The notes beneath the pieces are model-generated. The model saw only the letters and a list, made by a program, of their open reading frames with translations. It was not told the origin of the DNA and searched no databases. 64,000 nucleotides of DNA from an uncultured Holophagaceae bacterium (GTDB lineage Bacteria > Acidobacteriota > Holophagae > Holophagales > Holophagaceae): assembly GCA_903843705.1 (NCBI GenBank), contig CAIMQW010000298.1, positions 1-64,000 on the forward strand, written 5' to 3'. Below are positions 1 through 8,767 of this stretch, piece by piece (position 1 is the stretch's first letter; every line of letters starts with the position of its first letter). A program made the translations under genes and the position numbers.

Positions 1-7
1 GCAGTAC

Positions 8-53
8 CTCCTTGGTCATCTGGCGGTGCGCATACACCGCGATGACCAAGGAG
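8..53. repeat. Strong hairpin: CTCCTTGGTCATC / GATGACCAAGGAG plus inner GCGGTG / CACCGC
   Basis: Perfect 13-bp outer arms (8-20, 41-53) and 6-bp inner arms (23-28, 35-40) read directly. Confidence 0.85.
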
Positions 54-136
54 CCTGCTTTTACCCTTCCGCGCTAGCTGTCTTTATCGACCGGGCTGCC
101 TGGATGACCGTCCCCCGCCGCGCAGCGGCTTCGTTC

Positions 137-246
137 AACAACTCTCGCAGAGAACTGACGGGAAGGGCGGAGGTGCGCGGAGAAGAGCGGAGTTGTTCTT
201 CCTCGGCGAACCTCCGTTCGCTCCTCCTTTCTCCGCGAGAGTTGTT
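137..246. repeat. Inverted repeat AACAACTCTCGC ... GCGAGAGTTGTT upstream of recG
   Basis: Perfect 12-bp arms at 137-148 and 235-246 with G/A-rich and C/T-rich complementary interior segments. Confidence 0.8.
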
Positions 247-296
247 ATCAGGAAGGCAGGTATTCCGGTACGAGCCCGGGGGCTTTAGGCTGAGGC

Positions 297-2381
297 ATGT
301 CTCTGGCTCCGCTCCCGCTGTCGTCGAAGGTCACGGTCCTCCAGGGCCTGGGCCAGGCGCGGGCTACGGCACTGCAGGACGCAGGCATCGACACCCTGCG
401 GGACCTGCTGTGGGAGCTGCCCTTCCGCTACGTGGACCGGGGCAGCCTGAAGTCCCTGGGCAGCCTGGAGCTGCGGGGCTTCGAGCCCCAGGAACCGGGC
501 ATTGTGACGGTGCTGGGGACCATCCAGGACCTGCGCCAGAGCACCACGCGGGTGCAGCACATGACCCTCACGGAGGTGCTGCTGGGCGATGGCACCGGCA
601 CCCTGCGCCTCATCTGGTTCAACCAGCCCTACCTGGGCCGGAGCCTGAAGGTGGGCGACCGGCTGCTGGTCTTCGGGTCCCTGGCCGCGGGTCGGCATGG
701 GCTGGAGATGCGGGGGCCGCAGTTCGAGCTGATGGAGCGCACGGGCGACATCGGCTGGGTGCGGCGCTACCTGCCCCTCTACCGGCGCCTGGGCGCGCTA
801 CCCGGCCGGGCCCGGCAGAAGCTGGTGGCGGAGGCGCTGCCCCGGGTCCATGTCGCGGAGGAGTGGCTGCCCCTGGAACTCTCCCGGGACCTGCCGGACA
901 CCCTGACGGCCCTGCGCCTGCTCCACGAGCCGCCTGACGAGAGCGACCCCCGGGCCCTGGAGGAGGGCAGCACGCCGGCCCACAGCCGCCTGGCCTCGGA
1001 GGAGCTCTTCGCCTTTTGCCTGGGCGTGGCCCTGCGCCGGGCTGGGCGCCTGAAGCGGCCGGGCCTGGTGGTGCCCACCTCGCCGGAGCTGCGGGAGCGG
1101 CTGCGGGGCTTCTTGCCCTTCCACCTCACCGCCGCCCAGCGCCGGGCCTTCCGGGAGCTGGTGGCGGACCTCACCTCGGGCCGGGTCATGAACCGCCTGC
1201 TCCAGGGAGATGTGGGCAGCGGCAAGACGCTGGTGGCCCTGCTCGCCATGGCCATGGTGGCCGAGACGGGCGGGCAGGGGGCACTGCTGGTGCCGACGGA
1301 GGTCCTGGCTCGCCAGCACGCGGACAGCTTCCGCCGCTACCTGGGCCCCCAGGCCGATGCCCTGCAGCTGCTGCTGGGGGGTATGAAGGTGGCCGAGAAG
1401 CGGGCGGCCCTGGCCCGCATCGCCAGCGGCGAGGCCCGCTACGTGCTGGGTACCCACGCCCTCTTCCAGGAGGCCGTGGCTTTCCACCGCCTGCAGCTGG
1501 TGGTGGTGGACGAGCAGCACCGCTTTGGGGTGAAGCAGCGCGAAGCCCTCAAGGAGAAGGGTGGTGATCCTCACTGGCTGGTCATGAGCGCCACGCCCAT
1601 CCCCCGCTCCTTGGCCCTGGCAGTCTTCGGGGACCTGGACCAGAGCGTGCTGGACGAGCTGCCCCCAGGCCGCCAGCCCATCACGACGAAGCTTCACAAG
1701 CCGGAGTTCGCGGAGCGGGCCTGGGAGCGGGTGCGCAAAGAGCTGGCCCAGGGCCGGCAGGCCTTCGTGGTGAGCCCGAGCATCGATCCCTCCGACGAGG
1801 CCAAGGTGCCCCTGCGCGACATCCAGGCCATGGAGGGGCTGCTGCGCAGCATCTTCCCGGACGAGGTCATCGAGGTGGTCCATGGCCGCCTCAAGGCCGA
1901 CGAAATGGCGGCCCGTATGGGGCGCTTCGTGCGGGGCGAGGCGGGCATTCTCCTGGCCACCACGGTGATTGAGGTGGGCGTGGACGTGCCCAACGCCACG
2001 GTGATGGTAGTGGACCACGCCGAGCGCTTCGGCCTGAGCCAGCTGCATCAGCTGCGGGGCCGGGTGGGCCGCGGGGCGCACCCCAGCCACTTCCTCATGC
2101 TCAGCGGCTCGGAGACGGAGCGGCTCCAGACCCTGGTGGAGACCCAGGACGGCTTCCGCATCGCCCAGCGGGACCTGGAGCTACGCGGTCCTGGCGAGTT
2201 CTTCGGCGTGAAGCAGGCAGGGCTGCCCCGCTTCCAGGTGGCGGACATCGTGCGCGACCGGGCCCTGCTCCTGCGCTGCCGCGACGCCGCGGACCGGGCC
2301 CTGGCCCTGGGCCTCAGCGAGGCTCAAACCGAGTGGTTGCGGCGGGAGCAGGCGCGGCTGAAGCTGGCGGAGATCAGCTGA
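297..2381 (+). CDS. recG: ATP-dependent DNA helicase RecG
   Basis: 694 aa; Walker A GDVGSGKT, DEQH box, helicase C-terminal QLRGRVGRG motif and wedge domain organisation. Confidence 0.97.
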   Translation: MSLAPLPLSSKVTVLQGLGQARATALQDAGIDTLRDLLWELPFRYVDRGSLKSLGSLELRGFEPQEPGIVTVLGTIQDLRQSTTRVQHMTLTEVLLGDGTGTLRLIWFNQPYLGRSLKVGDRLLVFGSLAAGRHGLEMRGPQFELMERTGDIGWVRRYLPLYRRLGALPGRARQKLVAEALPRVHVAEEWLPLELSRDLPDTLTALRLLHEPPDESDPRALEEGSTPAHSRLASEELFAFCLGVALRRAGRLKRPGLVVPTSPELRERLRGFLPFHLTAAQRRAFRELVADLTSGRVMNRLLQGDVGSGKTLVALLAMAMVAETGGQGALLVPTEVLARQHADSFRRYLGPQADALQLLLGGMKVAEKRAALARIASGEARYVLGTHALFQEAVAFHRLQLVVVDEQHRFGVKQREALKEKGGDPHWLVMSATPIPRSLALAVFGDLDQSVLDELPPGRQPITTKLHKPEFAERAWERVRKELAQGRQAFVVSPSIDPSDEAKVPLRDIQAMEGLLRSIFPDEVIEVVHGRLKADEMAARMGRFVRGEAGILLATTVIEVGVDVPNATVMVVDHAERFGLSQLHQLRGRVGRGAHPSHFLMLSGSETERLQTLVETQDGFRIAQRDLELRGPGEFFGVKQAGLPRFQVADIVRDRALLLRCRDAADRALALGLSEAQTEWLRREQARLKLAEIS

Positions 2382-2405
2382 GACCCTGAGCCTGCCTGAT
2401 CTGGG

Positions 2406-2885
2406 CTACTTCCCCAGCCGGTTGGCGATCCGCTCCCGGAGCACCTCGGGGACCAGCTCCGACAGGTTGCCGCCCATGCCGCCGATCTCCCGCACCAGGC
2501 GGCTGCTCACGGCGCTGTATTTCTCTTTGGGCATCAGGAAGACCGTCTCCAGCTCCGGCGCCAGCTTGCGGTTCATGAGGGCCATCTGGAATTCATATTC
2601 GAAGTCGCTGAAGGCCCGCACGCCCCGCACGATCACCTGGGCGTTCTGGGCCTTGGCGAAGTCCACTAGCAGGCCGTGGAAGGAGGTGATCTCCACGTGG
2701 GGCAGGGTGGTGGTCAGTTCCTTGAGCATGGCCACCCGCTCCTCCACCGTGAAGGCCGGGGACTTGGAAGGGTTGTGCAGCACGGCCACCACCAGCCGAT
2801 CCACCAGCTTCGCGGCCCTCTGGACGAGGTCCCAGTGGCCGAGGGTGACGGGATCGAAGGAGCCTGGGTAGATGGCCGTGCGCAC
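2406..2885 (-). CDS. coaD: Pantetheine-phosphate adenylyltransferase
   Basis: 159 aa; YPGSFDPVTLGHWDL and YSAVSSRLVREI motifs. Confidence 0.97.
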   Translation of the reverse strand: MRTAIYPGSFDPVTLGHWDLVQRAAKLVDRLVVAVLHNPSKSPAFTVEERVAMLKELTTTLPHVEITSFHGLLVDFAKAQNAQVIVRGVRAFSDFEYEFQMALMNRKLAPELETVFLMPKEKYSAVSSRLVREIGGMGGNLSELVPEVLRERIANRLGK

Positions 2886-2985
2886 AGATACTCCGGGGTG
2901 GAGTTCCAGCCTAACGCACTGGCCCTGGAACCGGTGGTCCAGTCTCGGCGTGCGCCGCGCTACCGCGTTGGGTTACAGTGGCTGC

Positions 2986-4083
2986 ATGGATCAGAAACGG
3001 GGCGTCGGGCTGCTTTTCGGCGGGGAATCTCCCGAGCACGAAGTCTCCATCGTCACCGCCAGGGCCATCGCGGAGCACCTGGATCCCACCTGCTTCGTGG
3101 TGCGCCCCATGGGCATCGCGCGCAACGGCGTGTGGGTGGTCACCGGGGATCCCTTCGCTCGACTGGCCGCGGGTGAGCTGCCGGCGCGCGGAGTACACCC
3201 CTTCCTGCCCCTGGAGCAGGGCGCCGAAGCCACGCCCCTGCCCGACATCTTTTTCAACGCCCTGCACGGCGCAGGTGGCGAGGACGGCCAGCTCCAGGGC
3301 TACCTGGAGCTCCTGCACCGGCCCTACACCGGGGCGGGCCTGCTGGCCATGGCGGCGGGCATGGACAAGTGGATCACCAAGCGCCTCTGGGAGTCCGAGG
3401 GCCTGCCGGTGGTGCCCTACGTGGGACTCACCGAGGAGCGCTGGAACCGGGAGCGCACCGCCTGCCTGACTGAATGCGCGGGACTGGGCCTGCCGCTCTT
3501 TGTGAAGCCCGCCAACCTGGGCAGCAGCATCGGGGTGGAGAAAGTGAAGGGCGACGGGGACCTGGCCGCGGCCCTGGACCGCGCCTTCACCTATGACCGC
3601 CGGGTGCTGGTGGAGCAGGGGCTGGATGTCCGGGAGATCGAGGTGGCAGTCCTGGGTGGCGACGACCCGTTGATCTCCAAGCCCGGCGAGGTGATCGTCG
3701 CGGATGAGTTCTACACCTTCGAGGACAAGTACATCCATGGCCGCAGCCGGACGGAGATCCCGGCCCAGATCTCCGCCGACCTGACTGACCTGGTGCGGGG
3801 CCTGGCAGCCAAGGCCTTTGCCACCTCTGACGGCTACGGCATGGCCCGGGTGGACCTGTTCCTGGAGCGCCCCACGGGCCGGGTCTTCCTCAACGAGCTG
3901 AACTTCATCCCGGGGTTCACCAGCATCTCCATGTATCCCAAGATGATGGCCGCCAGCGGCGTGCCTTATGCCGAGTTGTTGACCCGGCTCATCGACCTGG
4001 CAGTGGCCCGCCACGCCCAGATGGCGGCGAAACAGAAGGGCTTCCAGTCAGGCAGCGACTGGTTCCGAAATCCTCAAGTCTGA
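2986..4083 (+). CDS. ddl: D-alanine--D-alanine ligase
   Basis: MDQKRGVGLLFGGESPEHEVS start at 2986; KPANLGSSIGVEKV; FLNELNFIPGFTSISMYPKM. Confidence 0.95.
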   Translation: MDQKRGVGLLFGGESPEHEVSIVTARAIAEHLDPTCFVVRPMGIARNGVWVVTGDPFARLAAGELPARGVHPFLPLEQGAEATPLPDIFFNALHGAGGEDGQLQGYLELLHRPYTGAGLLAMAAGMDKWITKRLWESEGLPVVPYVGLTEERWNRERTACLTECAGLGLPLFVKPANLGSSIGVEKVKGDGDLAAALDRAFTYDRRVLVEQGLDVREIEVAVLGGDDPLISKPGEVIVADEFYTFEDKYIHGRSRTEIPAQISADLTDLVRGLAAKAFATSDGYGMARVDLFLERPTGRVFLNELNFIPGFTSISMYPKMMAASGVPYAELLTRLIDLAVARHAQMAAKQKGFQSGSDWFRNPQV

Positions 4084-4108
4084 CCGCCCGACGGCCGATA
4101 ACATCCCC

Positions 4109-4426
4109 ATGGACGTGGTCGGCATTGCACTCTCGGGTCTCCGCGCTGCAAGCGCAGGACTGACCGTGCAGGCCAGCAACGTGGCCAACCAGCAGTCGGA
4201 CGGTTTTAAGGCCAAGCGAGCCGACCTGGTGGCTGAAGCCTCGGGGGGGGTGCGGGTGTCGGGGGTTAGTGAAGACCCGACATCCGCCGGCCCCGGCACC
4301 TCGAACGTGGACCTGGCTACCGAAGCCGTGCAGGGCATGAGTCTGGAAGTCATGTACAAGGCCAACCTGAAAGTGCTACGGACCCAGAGCGAGCTGGATA
4401 AGGTGACGCTGGATCTGAAGGGGTAG
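4109..4426 (+). CDS. Short flagellar basal-body rod family protein (FlgC/FlgG-like)
   Basis: ALSGLRAASAGLTVQASNVANQQSDGFKAKRADL N-terminal rod motif; C-terminal EVMYKANLKVLRTQSEL. Confidence 0.75.
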   Translation: MDVVGIALSGLRAASAGLTVQASNVANQQSDGFKAKRADLVAEASGGVRVSGVSEDPTSAGPGTSNVDLATEAVQGMSLEVMYKANLKVLRTQSELDKVTLDLKG

Positions 4427-4431
4427 CTTCC

Positions 4432-4568
4432 GGCTGTCAGCTGTCAGCTATCGGTGAAAGCAGGCGCCGAAGGCCTGATCGTATGGGTCGGATCCTGCCC
4501 TTAGCTGGCAGCTGAGAGCTGATAGCTGACAGCCAACCCAGACAGCTGATAGCCGATAGCTGACAGCC
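4432..4568. repeat. Intergenic repeat cluster built from CTGTCAGCTATC / GATAGCTGACAGCC words
   Basis: GGCTGTCAGCTGTCAGCTATC at 4432-4452; inverse-complement words GATAGCTGACAGCC at 4521-4534 and 4555-4568. Confidence 0.8.
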
Positions 4569-4598
4569 ATCAGCCCGCTTTCCCACTACACTATCCCC

Positions 4599-5810
4599 AT
4601 GCACGCACGCACCTGGCTCTCGGTTCTGTCGCTTCCCCTGGTGGCGGCCTTCACCCTGCCGGTGGTGCAGCAGGGCACGCCGCCCAAGCCTGCGGCCAAG
4701 GCCGGGGCCAAGTCCGCGCCCCAGGATCCCCTCGCCGGCCTCTCGGACATCCAGGACGTGCTCTCGCTCGTCCAGCAGAACTACGTGGATCCGCCGGACA
4801 TGGAGAAGGTCCTCTCGGGCGGCATTCAGGCCGTGCTCGAGCGCTCGCATCCCCTCAATGCCTACCTCTCGGCGGAGGACCTGCGGCTACCGGATCCGGG
4901 TCCCGCCTCCGTGGGGCTGACGGTCTTGAAGCGCGGCATCTACGCCAGTGTCCTGGCCGTCACGCCGGGGGGACCCGCCGCCAAGGCCGGCATCCAGCCC
5001 GGGGACGTGATCCGCAAGATGGACGGGGACTCCGTGGGTCGGCTCAGCGCCTGGGCCCTGGAACGCAGGCTGTGCGGGCCGGTCGGTTCCTCCCTGGACC
5101 TCTATCGCTACAACGCCACCGGGGACCTGACTAAGACCACGGTGGTGCGCGCTCTGCCCGGCCATGCCGAACTGACGGTGACGCATGGCACCGGTGCTCT
5201 GCTGGTCGCGGTGCCGGATCTGCTCCCGGGCCGGGCCGAAGAGCTGAAGAAGGCCATGGCGACGGCCGACCGCGGCCAGACCCTGGTGCTGGACCTCCGC
5301 CTGTGCGAGCGGGGTGCCATGGACGAGGCGGCCCTCGTGGCGGGTCTGCTCGGTGCCAAGGGTTCCTTCGCCACGGTGCAGGAGGCCGGCAAGCCGGACC
5401 TTGCTATGCCCGTGACTGGCGGTGGCGCTCCCTTCGCCCGCCTTGCCCTCCTGGTCGGCCGCTCCACCCTCGGCGCCCCGGAAGTGTTGGCCGCCTGCCT
5501 CAAGAAGGGGGGTGCCCGCACCTTCGGGGAGCGCACCCCGGGCCTCGGTGTCGAGCGCTCGCGCTTCCTGCTGAAGCAGGGCGGGGCCGTGGAGCTGGTC
5601 TCCCGGCGCTGGCTCGGTGTCGGTGGCGAGAAACTGGACCGTCAGGGGGTGGCCCCTGAGCAGGTGCTCCGCCTCGCCGAGACCGATGACTCCTTGGCCA
5701 AGGTGCTCACGGCCCTGGCCACGCCGCCCAAGGCCGCGGCCGCGGAGAAGACGCCCGAAGGCGCTCCGATGGTGCCCCCTCACGTCGTTCCTAAGAAGCC
5801 GAATCCCTGA
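4599..5810 (+). CDS. PDZ-containing S41 (C-terminal processing) peptidase-like protein, probably degenerate active site
   Basis: Signal peptide; PDZ VTPGGPAAKAGIQPGDVIRKMDG; S41-like region LLVGRSTLGAPEVLAACLKKGGARTFGERTPGLG. Confidence 0.75.
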   Translation: MHARTWLSVLSLPLVAAFTLPVVQQGTPPKPAAKAGAKSAPQDPLAGLSDIQDVLSLVQQNYVDPPDMEKVLSGGIQAVLERSHPLNAYLSAEDLRLPDPGPASVGLTVLKRGIYASVLAVTPGGPAAKAGIQPGDVIRKMDGDSVGRLSAWALERRLCGPVGSSLDLYRYNATGDLTKTTVVRALPGHAELTVTHGTGALLVAVPDLLPGRAEELKKAMATADRGQTLVLDLRLCERGAMDEAALVAGLLGAKGSFATVQEAGKPDLAMPVTGGGAPFARLALLVGRSTLGAPEVLAACLKKGGARTFGERTPGLGVERSRFLLKQGGAVELVSRRWLGVGGEKLDRQGVAPEQVLRLAETDDSLAKVLTALATPPKAAAAEKTPEGAPMVPPHVVPKKPNP

Positions 5811-6739
5811 TGGCGAAAGGCCGGGGGAAGCGCACCTCCACCCTCGCGTTGCTGGGCTGGGCGGTGCTAGTGCTGGGCCTGGGGCTGGTCACCGGGCTGG
5901 TGCTGGGGCAGCAGGGCTGCGGCCGGCGCCACACGCCCGCGCCGCGCGAGGAGCCGAAGCCCGAGCCGAAGAAGGGCGAGCGGAAAGCCCCGGAGCCGAA
6001 GGCCAAGCCCACCGAGCCTGCGCGACCTGCCGAAGCCGTGAAGCCCCCCAGTCCGGAACCTGGGCAGGGACTCCCCCGCCTGGCGCTGGTCATCGACGAC
6101 CTGGGCTACATCCAGCCGGAGCTGGTGACCCGGCTCTGTAGCCTGCCGGTGCCCCTGAGCGTGGCGGTGCTGCCCTACCTGGAATACACGCGGGAGAGCG
6201 CCGAGATCGCCCACCGCCTGGGCAAAGAGGTGATGCTGCACCTGCCCATGGAGCCCCTCGGCTACCCCGGCCCCGGCCACGACCCGGGCCCCAACGCGAT
6301 CCTCTTCAACTTGGCCGAGCCTGAAGTCCGTCGGCGCGTGCGTCTGGCCCTGGATGACATCCCGCACCGCAGCGGCGTCAACAACCACATGGGCAGCCGC
6401 ATCACGCCCGACCGCGAGCGCATGAAGTGGGTGCTGCAGGAGCTCAAGGCCCGGAAGCTCTTCTTCGTGGACAGCCGTACCGAGAAGGACAGCGCCGCCT
6501 TCGACGTGGCCCAGGAGCTGGGCATTCCGGCGGTGCAGCGGCGGGTCTTCCTGGATGACGACAAGGCCTTCCCGGAGATGGAGAGGCAGTGGGAGCGGGC
6601 CCTCAAGCTGGCCGAGAAGGACGGCTTCGTGCTGGTCATCGGCCACATCTATCCGGAGACCGTCGCGGCCCTGGAGAAGCTGGTGCCCCGGGCCAAGGGG
6701 CAGGTGCGCTTCGTGACGGCCGGGCAGCTGGTGCGGTGA
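5810..6739 (+). CDS. Divergent polysaccharide deacetylase family protein (YibQ-like)
   Basis: [36 protein letters not shown] motifs; N-terminal TM and P/K/E-rich linker. Confidence 0.88.
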   Translation: MAKGRGKRTSTLALLGWAVLVLGLGLVTGLVLGQQGCGRRHTPAPREEPKPEPKKGERKAPEPKAKPTEPARPAEAVKPPSPEPGQGLPRLALVIDDLGYIQPELVTRLCSLPVPLSVAVLPYLEYTRESAEIAHRLGKEVMLHLPMEPLGYPGPGHDPGPNAILFNLAEPEVRRRVRLALDDIPHRSGVNNHMGSRITPDRERMKWVLQELKARKLFFVDSRTEKDSAAFDVAQELGIPAVQRRVFLDDDKAFPEMERQWERALKLAEKDGFVLVIGHIYPETVAALEKLVPRAKGQVRFVTAGQLVR

Positions 6740-6773
6740 TAGGCTGGCCAGCGATGATGAGGAGCAGCGAAAC

Positions 6774-7160
6774 ATGGGCTTTCTTCCGGTTCTCGCGGTA
6801 GGTGTCGGGGCGGCCCTGGGCGCCTGGCTGCGCTGGGGTCTGGGCCTGCTACTGAATCCAGTTCTGGCGGAGGTGCCCATGGGCACCCTGGCCGCGAACC
6901 TGCTGGGTGGCTACCTGGTGGGCCTGGCGGTGGCCCTGTTCACCCAGCACCCGGGGCTGGCCCCCGAGGCCCGGCTGTTCATCATCACGGGCTTCCTGGG
7001 CGGGCTGACGACCTTCTCGACATTTTCCGCCGAAGCGGTGCACCTGATCACCCGGGGGGAATACGGCTGGGCGGCGACCCACATGGGATTCCACCTGGCA
7101 GGCTCGCTGGCAATGACCATGCTTGGGTTGTGGACGTTCAAGAGCTTCATCAAGGCCTGA
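6774..7160 (+). CDS. crcB: Fluoride efflux channel CrcB/Fluc
   Basis: 128 aa, four [17 protein letters not shown] and [15 protein letters not shown] motifs. Confidence 0.95.
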   Translation: MGFLPVLAVGVGAALGAWLRWGLGLLLNPVLAEVPMGTLAANLLGGYLVGLAVALFTQHPGLAPEARLFIITGFLGGLTTFSTFSAEAVHLITRGEYGWAATHMGFHLAGSLAMTMLGLWTFKSFIKA

Positions 7161-7179
7161 GCGTCCGGGGGGTGGCGTC

Positions 7180-7506
7180 ATGAAGGGCACCTACCTGATC
7201 TTCTTCATGCAAGAGGACCGCACGAACCACGGGATCCTGGCCTACGAGTGGCTCCTCAAGGAGGCACGCCACCTGGGCCTGCGGGGCGGTTCGGCCTTCA
7301 AGGCCATCGCGGGGTTCGGCCGTCATGGCCTCATCCACGCGGATCACTTCATCGAACTGGCGGGGGACCTGCCAATCGAGGTGGCCTTCATGGTCACCGA
7401 GGAAGAGGCCGACCGCCTCATGGCCGCCGTGGCCGCGGAGGGTCTGGAGATGGTCTACGTGCGGCTGCCCGGGGAGTGCGGCATCATCAGCGCAAACAAG
7501 GCCTAG
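7180..7506 (+). CDS. DUF190 domain protein (small PII-like fold, frequently linked to crcB)
   Basis: LKEARHLGLRGGSAFKAIAGFGRHGLIH motif; directly downstream of crcB. Confidence 0.88.
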   Translation: MKGTYLIFFMQEDRTNHGILAYEWLLKEARHLGLRGGSAFKAIAGFGRHGLIHADHFIELAGDLPIEVAFMVTEEEADRLMAAVAAEGLEMVYVRLPGECGIISANKA

Positions 7507-8126
7507 TGCCCACAGCCGCAGCCGCCGGTGAAGGCCGCGCTGCGGGCAGCGCGGACCATGCCCAGGCCATCCCGGCCGATGAGCGTCGCCAGGGCCAGGG
7601 CCGAGACTGCATCCACCCACCAGAGGGCGGGGGAGAGCAGAAACAGCAGGCTGCCTGCCAGCAGGACACCGGAGAGCTGGATGCAGGCTAGGCTGCAGGC
7701 GGCGTCCGCGGCCAGGGTGGCGCTGTCCAGAGCCTGGGCCGCGCGCAGCTTTGCCTGCCAGAGAAAGGCCATGAAGGAGAGCGACAGCAGGGCGATGATC
7801 AGGCCCGGCAGCGTGGTGGGCGGGTGGGTTCGGGCGGTCAGCTGCAGCACGGCGCCGCCGGCGATGCCCATGGCCAGGGCGAGGAAGAGCCAGCCAATGC
7901 GGAGCGTTGCCTGGCGCTCCCGGGCGAGGTTGCCGTGGTCCAAAAGTTTCCAGAGGACCAGCAGCGCCGAGGCCACCTCGATGAAGCTGTCCGCGCCGAA
8001 GCCGAAGAGGGCCACAGAGTCGTCGGCCCAGCCGAAGGCCATCGAGACCACGCCCTCCACCAGGTTGTAGGCGATGGTCAGGCCGGCCAGCCAGAGGGCG
8101 CGACGGCGCCAGTCCACGGCCTTCAT
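7503..8126 (-). CDS. Cation transporter (cation efflux-like membrane protein)
   Basis: About six TM; NLVEGVVSMAFGWADDSVALFGFGADSFIEV. Confidence 0.75.
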   Translation of the reverse strand: MKAVDWRRRALWLAGLTIAYNLVEGVVSMAFGWADDSVALFGFGADSFIEVASALLVLWKLLDHGNLARERQATLRIGWLFLALAMGIAGGAVLQLTARTHPPTTLPGLIIALLSLSFMAFLWQAKLRAAQALDSATLAADAACSLACIQLSGVLLAGSLLFLLSPALWWVDAVSALALATLIGRDGLGMVRAARSAAFTGGCGCGH

Positions 8127-8563
8127 GCCTGGGCTTCGCGGACCTTCCGGGCCTTCACCAGCACCAGGGTGGAGCCCGCAGGCGTGGGCTCCATGAAGAC
8201 CTCGTCCATGACCTGGCGCATGAAGAAAACACCCCGGCCGCCGGGCTTGAGGAGGTTCTCGGGGAGGTTGGGATTGGGCAGGGCATCCAGGTCCACGCCG
8301 GGACCCTTGTCCTCGATGCGGATCTCAAAGCGGTCCGCCCGGGGCGTAAAGGTCACCTTCAGGGGCTTGTCCTTGTCCAGCTTGTTGCCATGGCGCATGG
8401 CGTTGGCGATGCCTTCCTGGATCGCCAGCCAGAGGCGCTCACCATCCTCCTGGGTGAAGCTCAGGTGCTTGAGGAACTCCGCGCCCACCACCTGGATCAG
8501 GTCGATGAACCGCAGATCCGTATTGCAGGTGAGAACGACGGGCAGCAGCGCGGGGTGGGCCAT
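8123..8563 (-). CDS. ATP-binding protein, anti-sigma-factor-type histidine kinase fold (RsbW/SpoIIAB-like)
   Basis: EGIANAMRHGNK N-box, IEDKGPGVD G1 box, GGRGVFFMRQVMDEV G2 box; ATGA overlap with the downstream gene. Confidence 0.85.
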   Translation of the reverse strand: MAHPALLPVVLTCNTDLRFIDLIQVVGAEFLKHLSFTQEDGERLWLAIQEGIANAMRHGNKLDKDKPLKVTFTPRADRFEIRIEDKGPGVDLDALPNPNLPENLLKPGGRGVFFMRQVMDEVFMEPTPAGSTLVLVKARKVREAQA

Positions 8564-8684
8564 GGACGACAATTCCCTTTCACAGACCAGAAGAACCAAG
8601 CCCAAGGTACTTGGAATCCATCCACGGGAGCCAGTGGTTTTGCCGGAGAGGCCCCTGGGGAGGGTCGGGCGGGTGTCCTGGATC

Positions 8685-8724
8685 ACAATTAAGAATTGTT
8701 GGTCCTAAATATGGAGAATTAGGA
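8685..8724. promoter_or_regulatory. Two adjacent inverted repeats upstream of norB: ACAATT-N3-AATTGT and TCCTAA-N10-TTAGGA
   Basis: Read directly at 8685-8699 and 8703-8724, in the divergent promoter region. Confidence 0.5.
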
Positions 8725-8767
8725 GATACTCCTCCCTGGCGTCGGTTGCGCCGGTTCGGAGGAAGTC

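Noticed and set aside
798-2090. 430-aa antisense ORF over recG
   Set aside because: Shadow ORF typical of high-GC coding DNA; composition (HQ/G-rich) implausible; recG itself is unambiguous.
6740-6773. Possible fluoride riboswitch before crcB
   Set aside because: Only 34 nt of spacing and no match to the conserved crcB-motif core beyond a GATGATG string.
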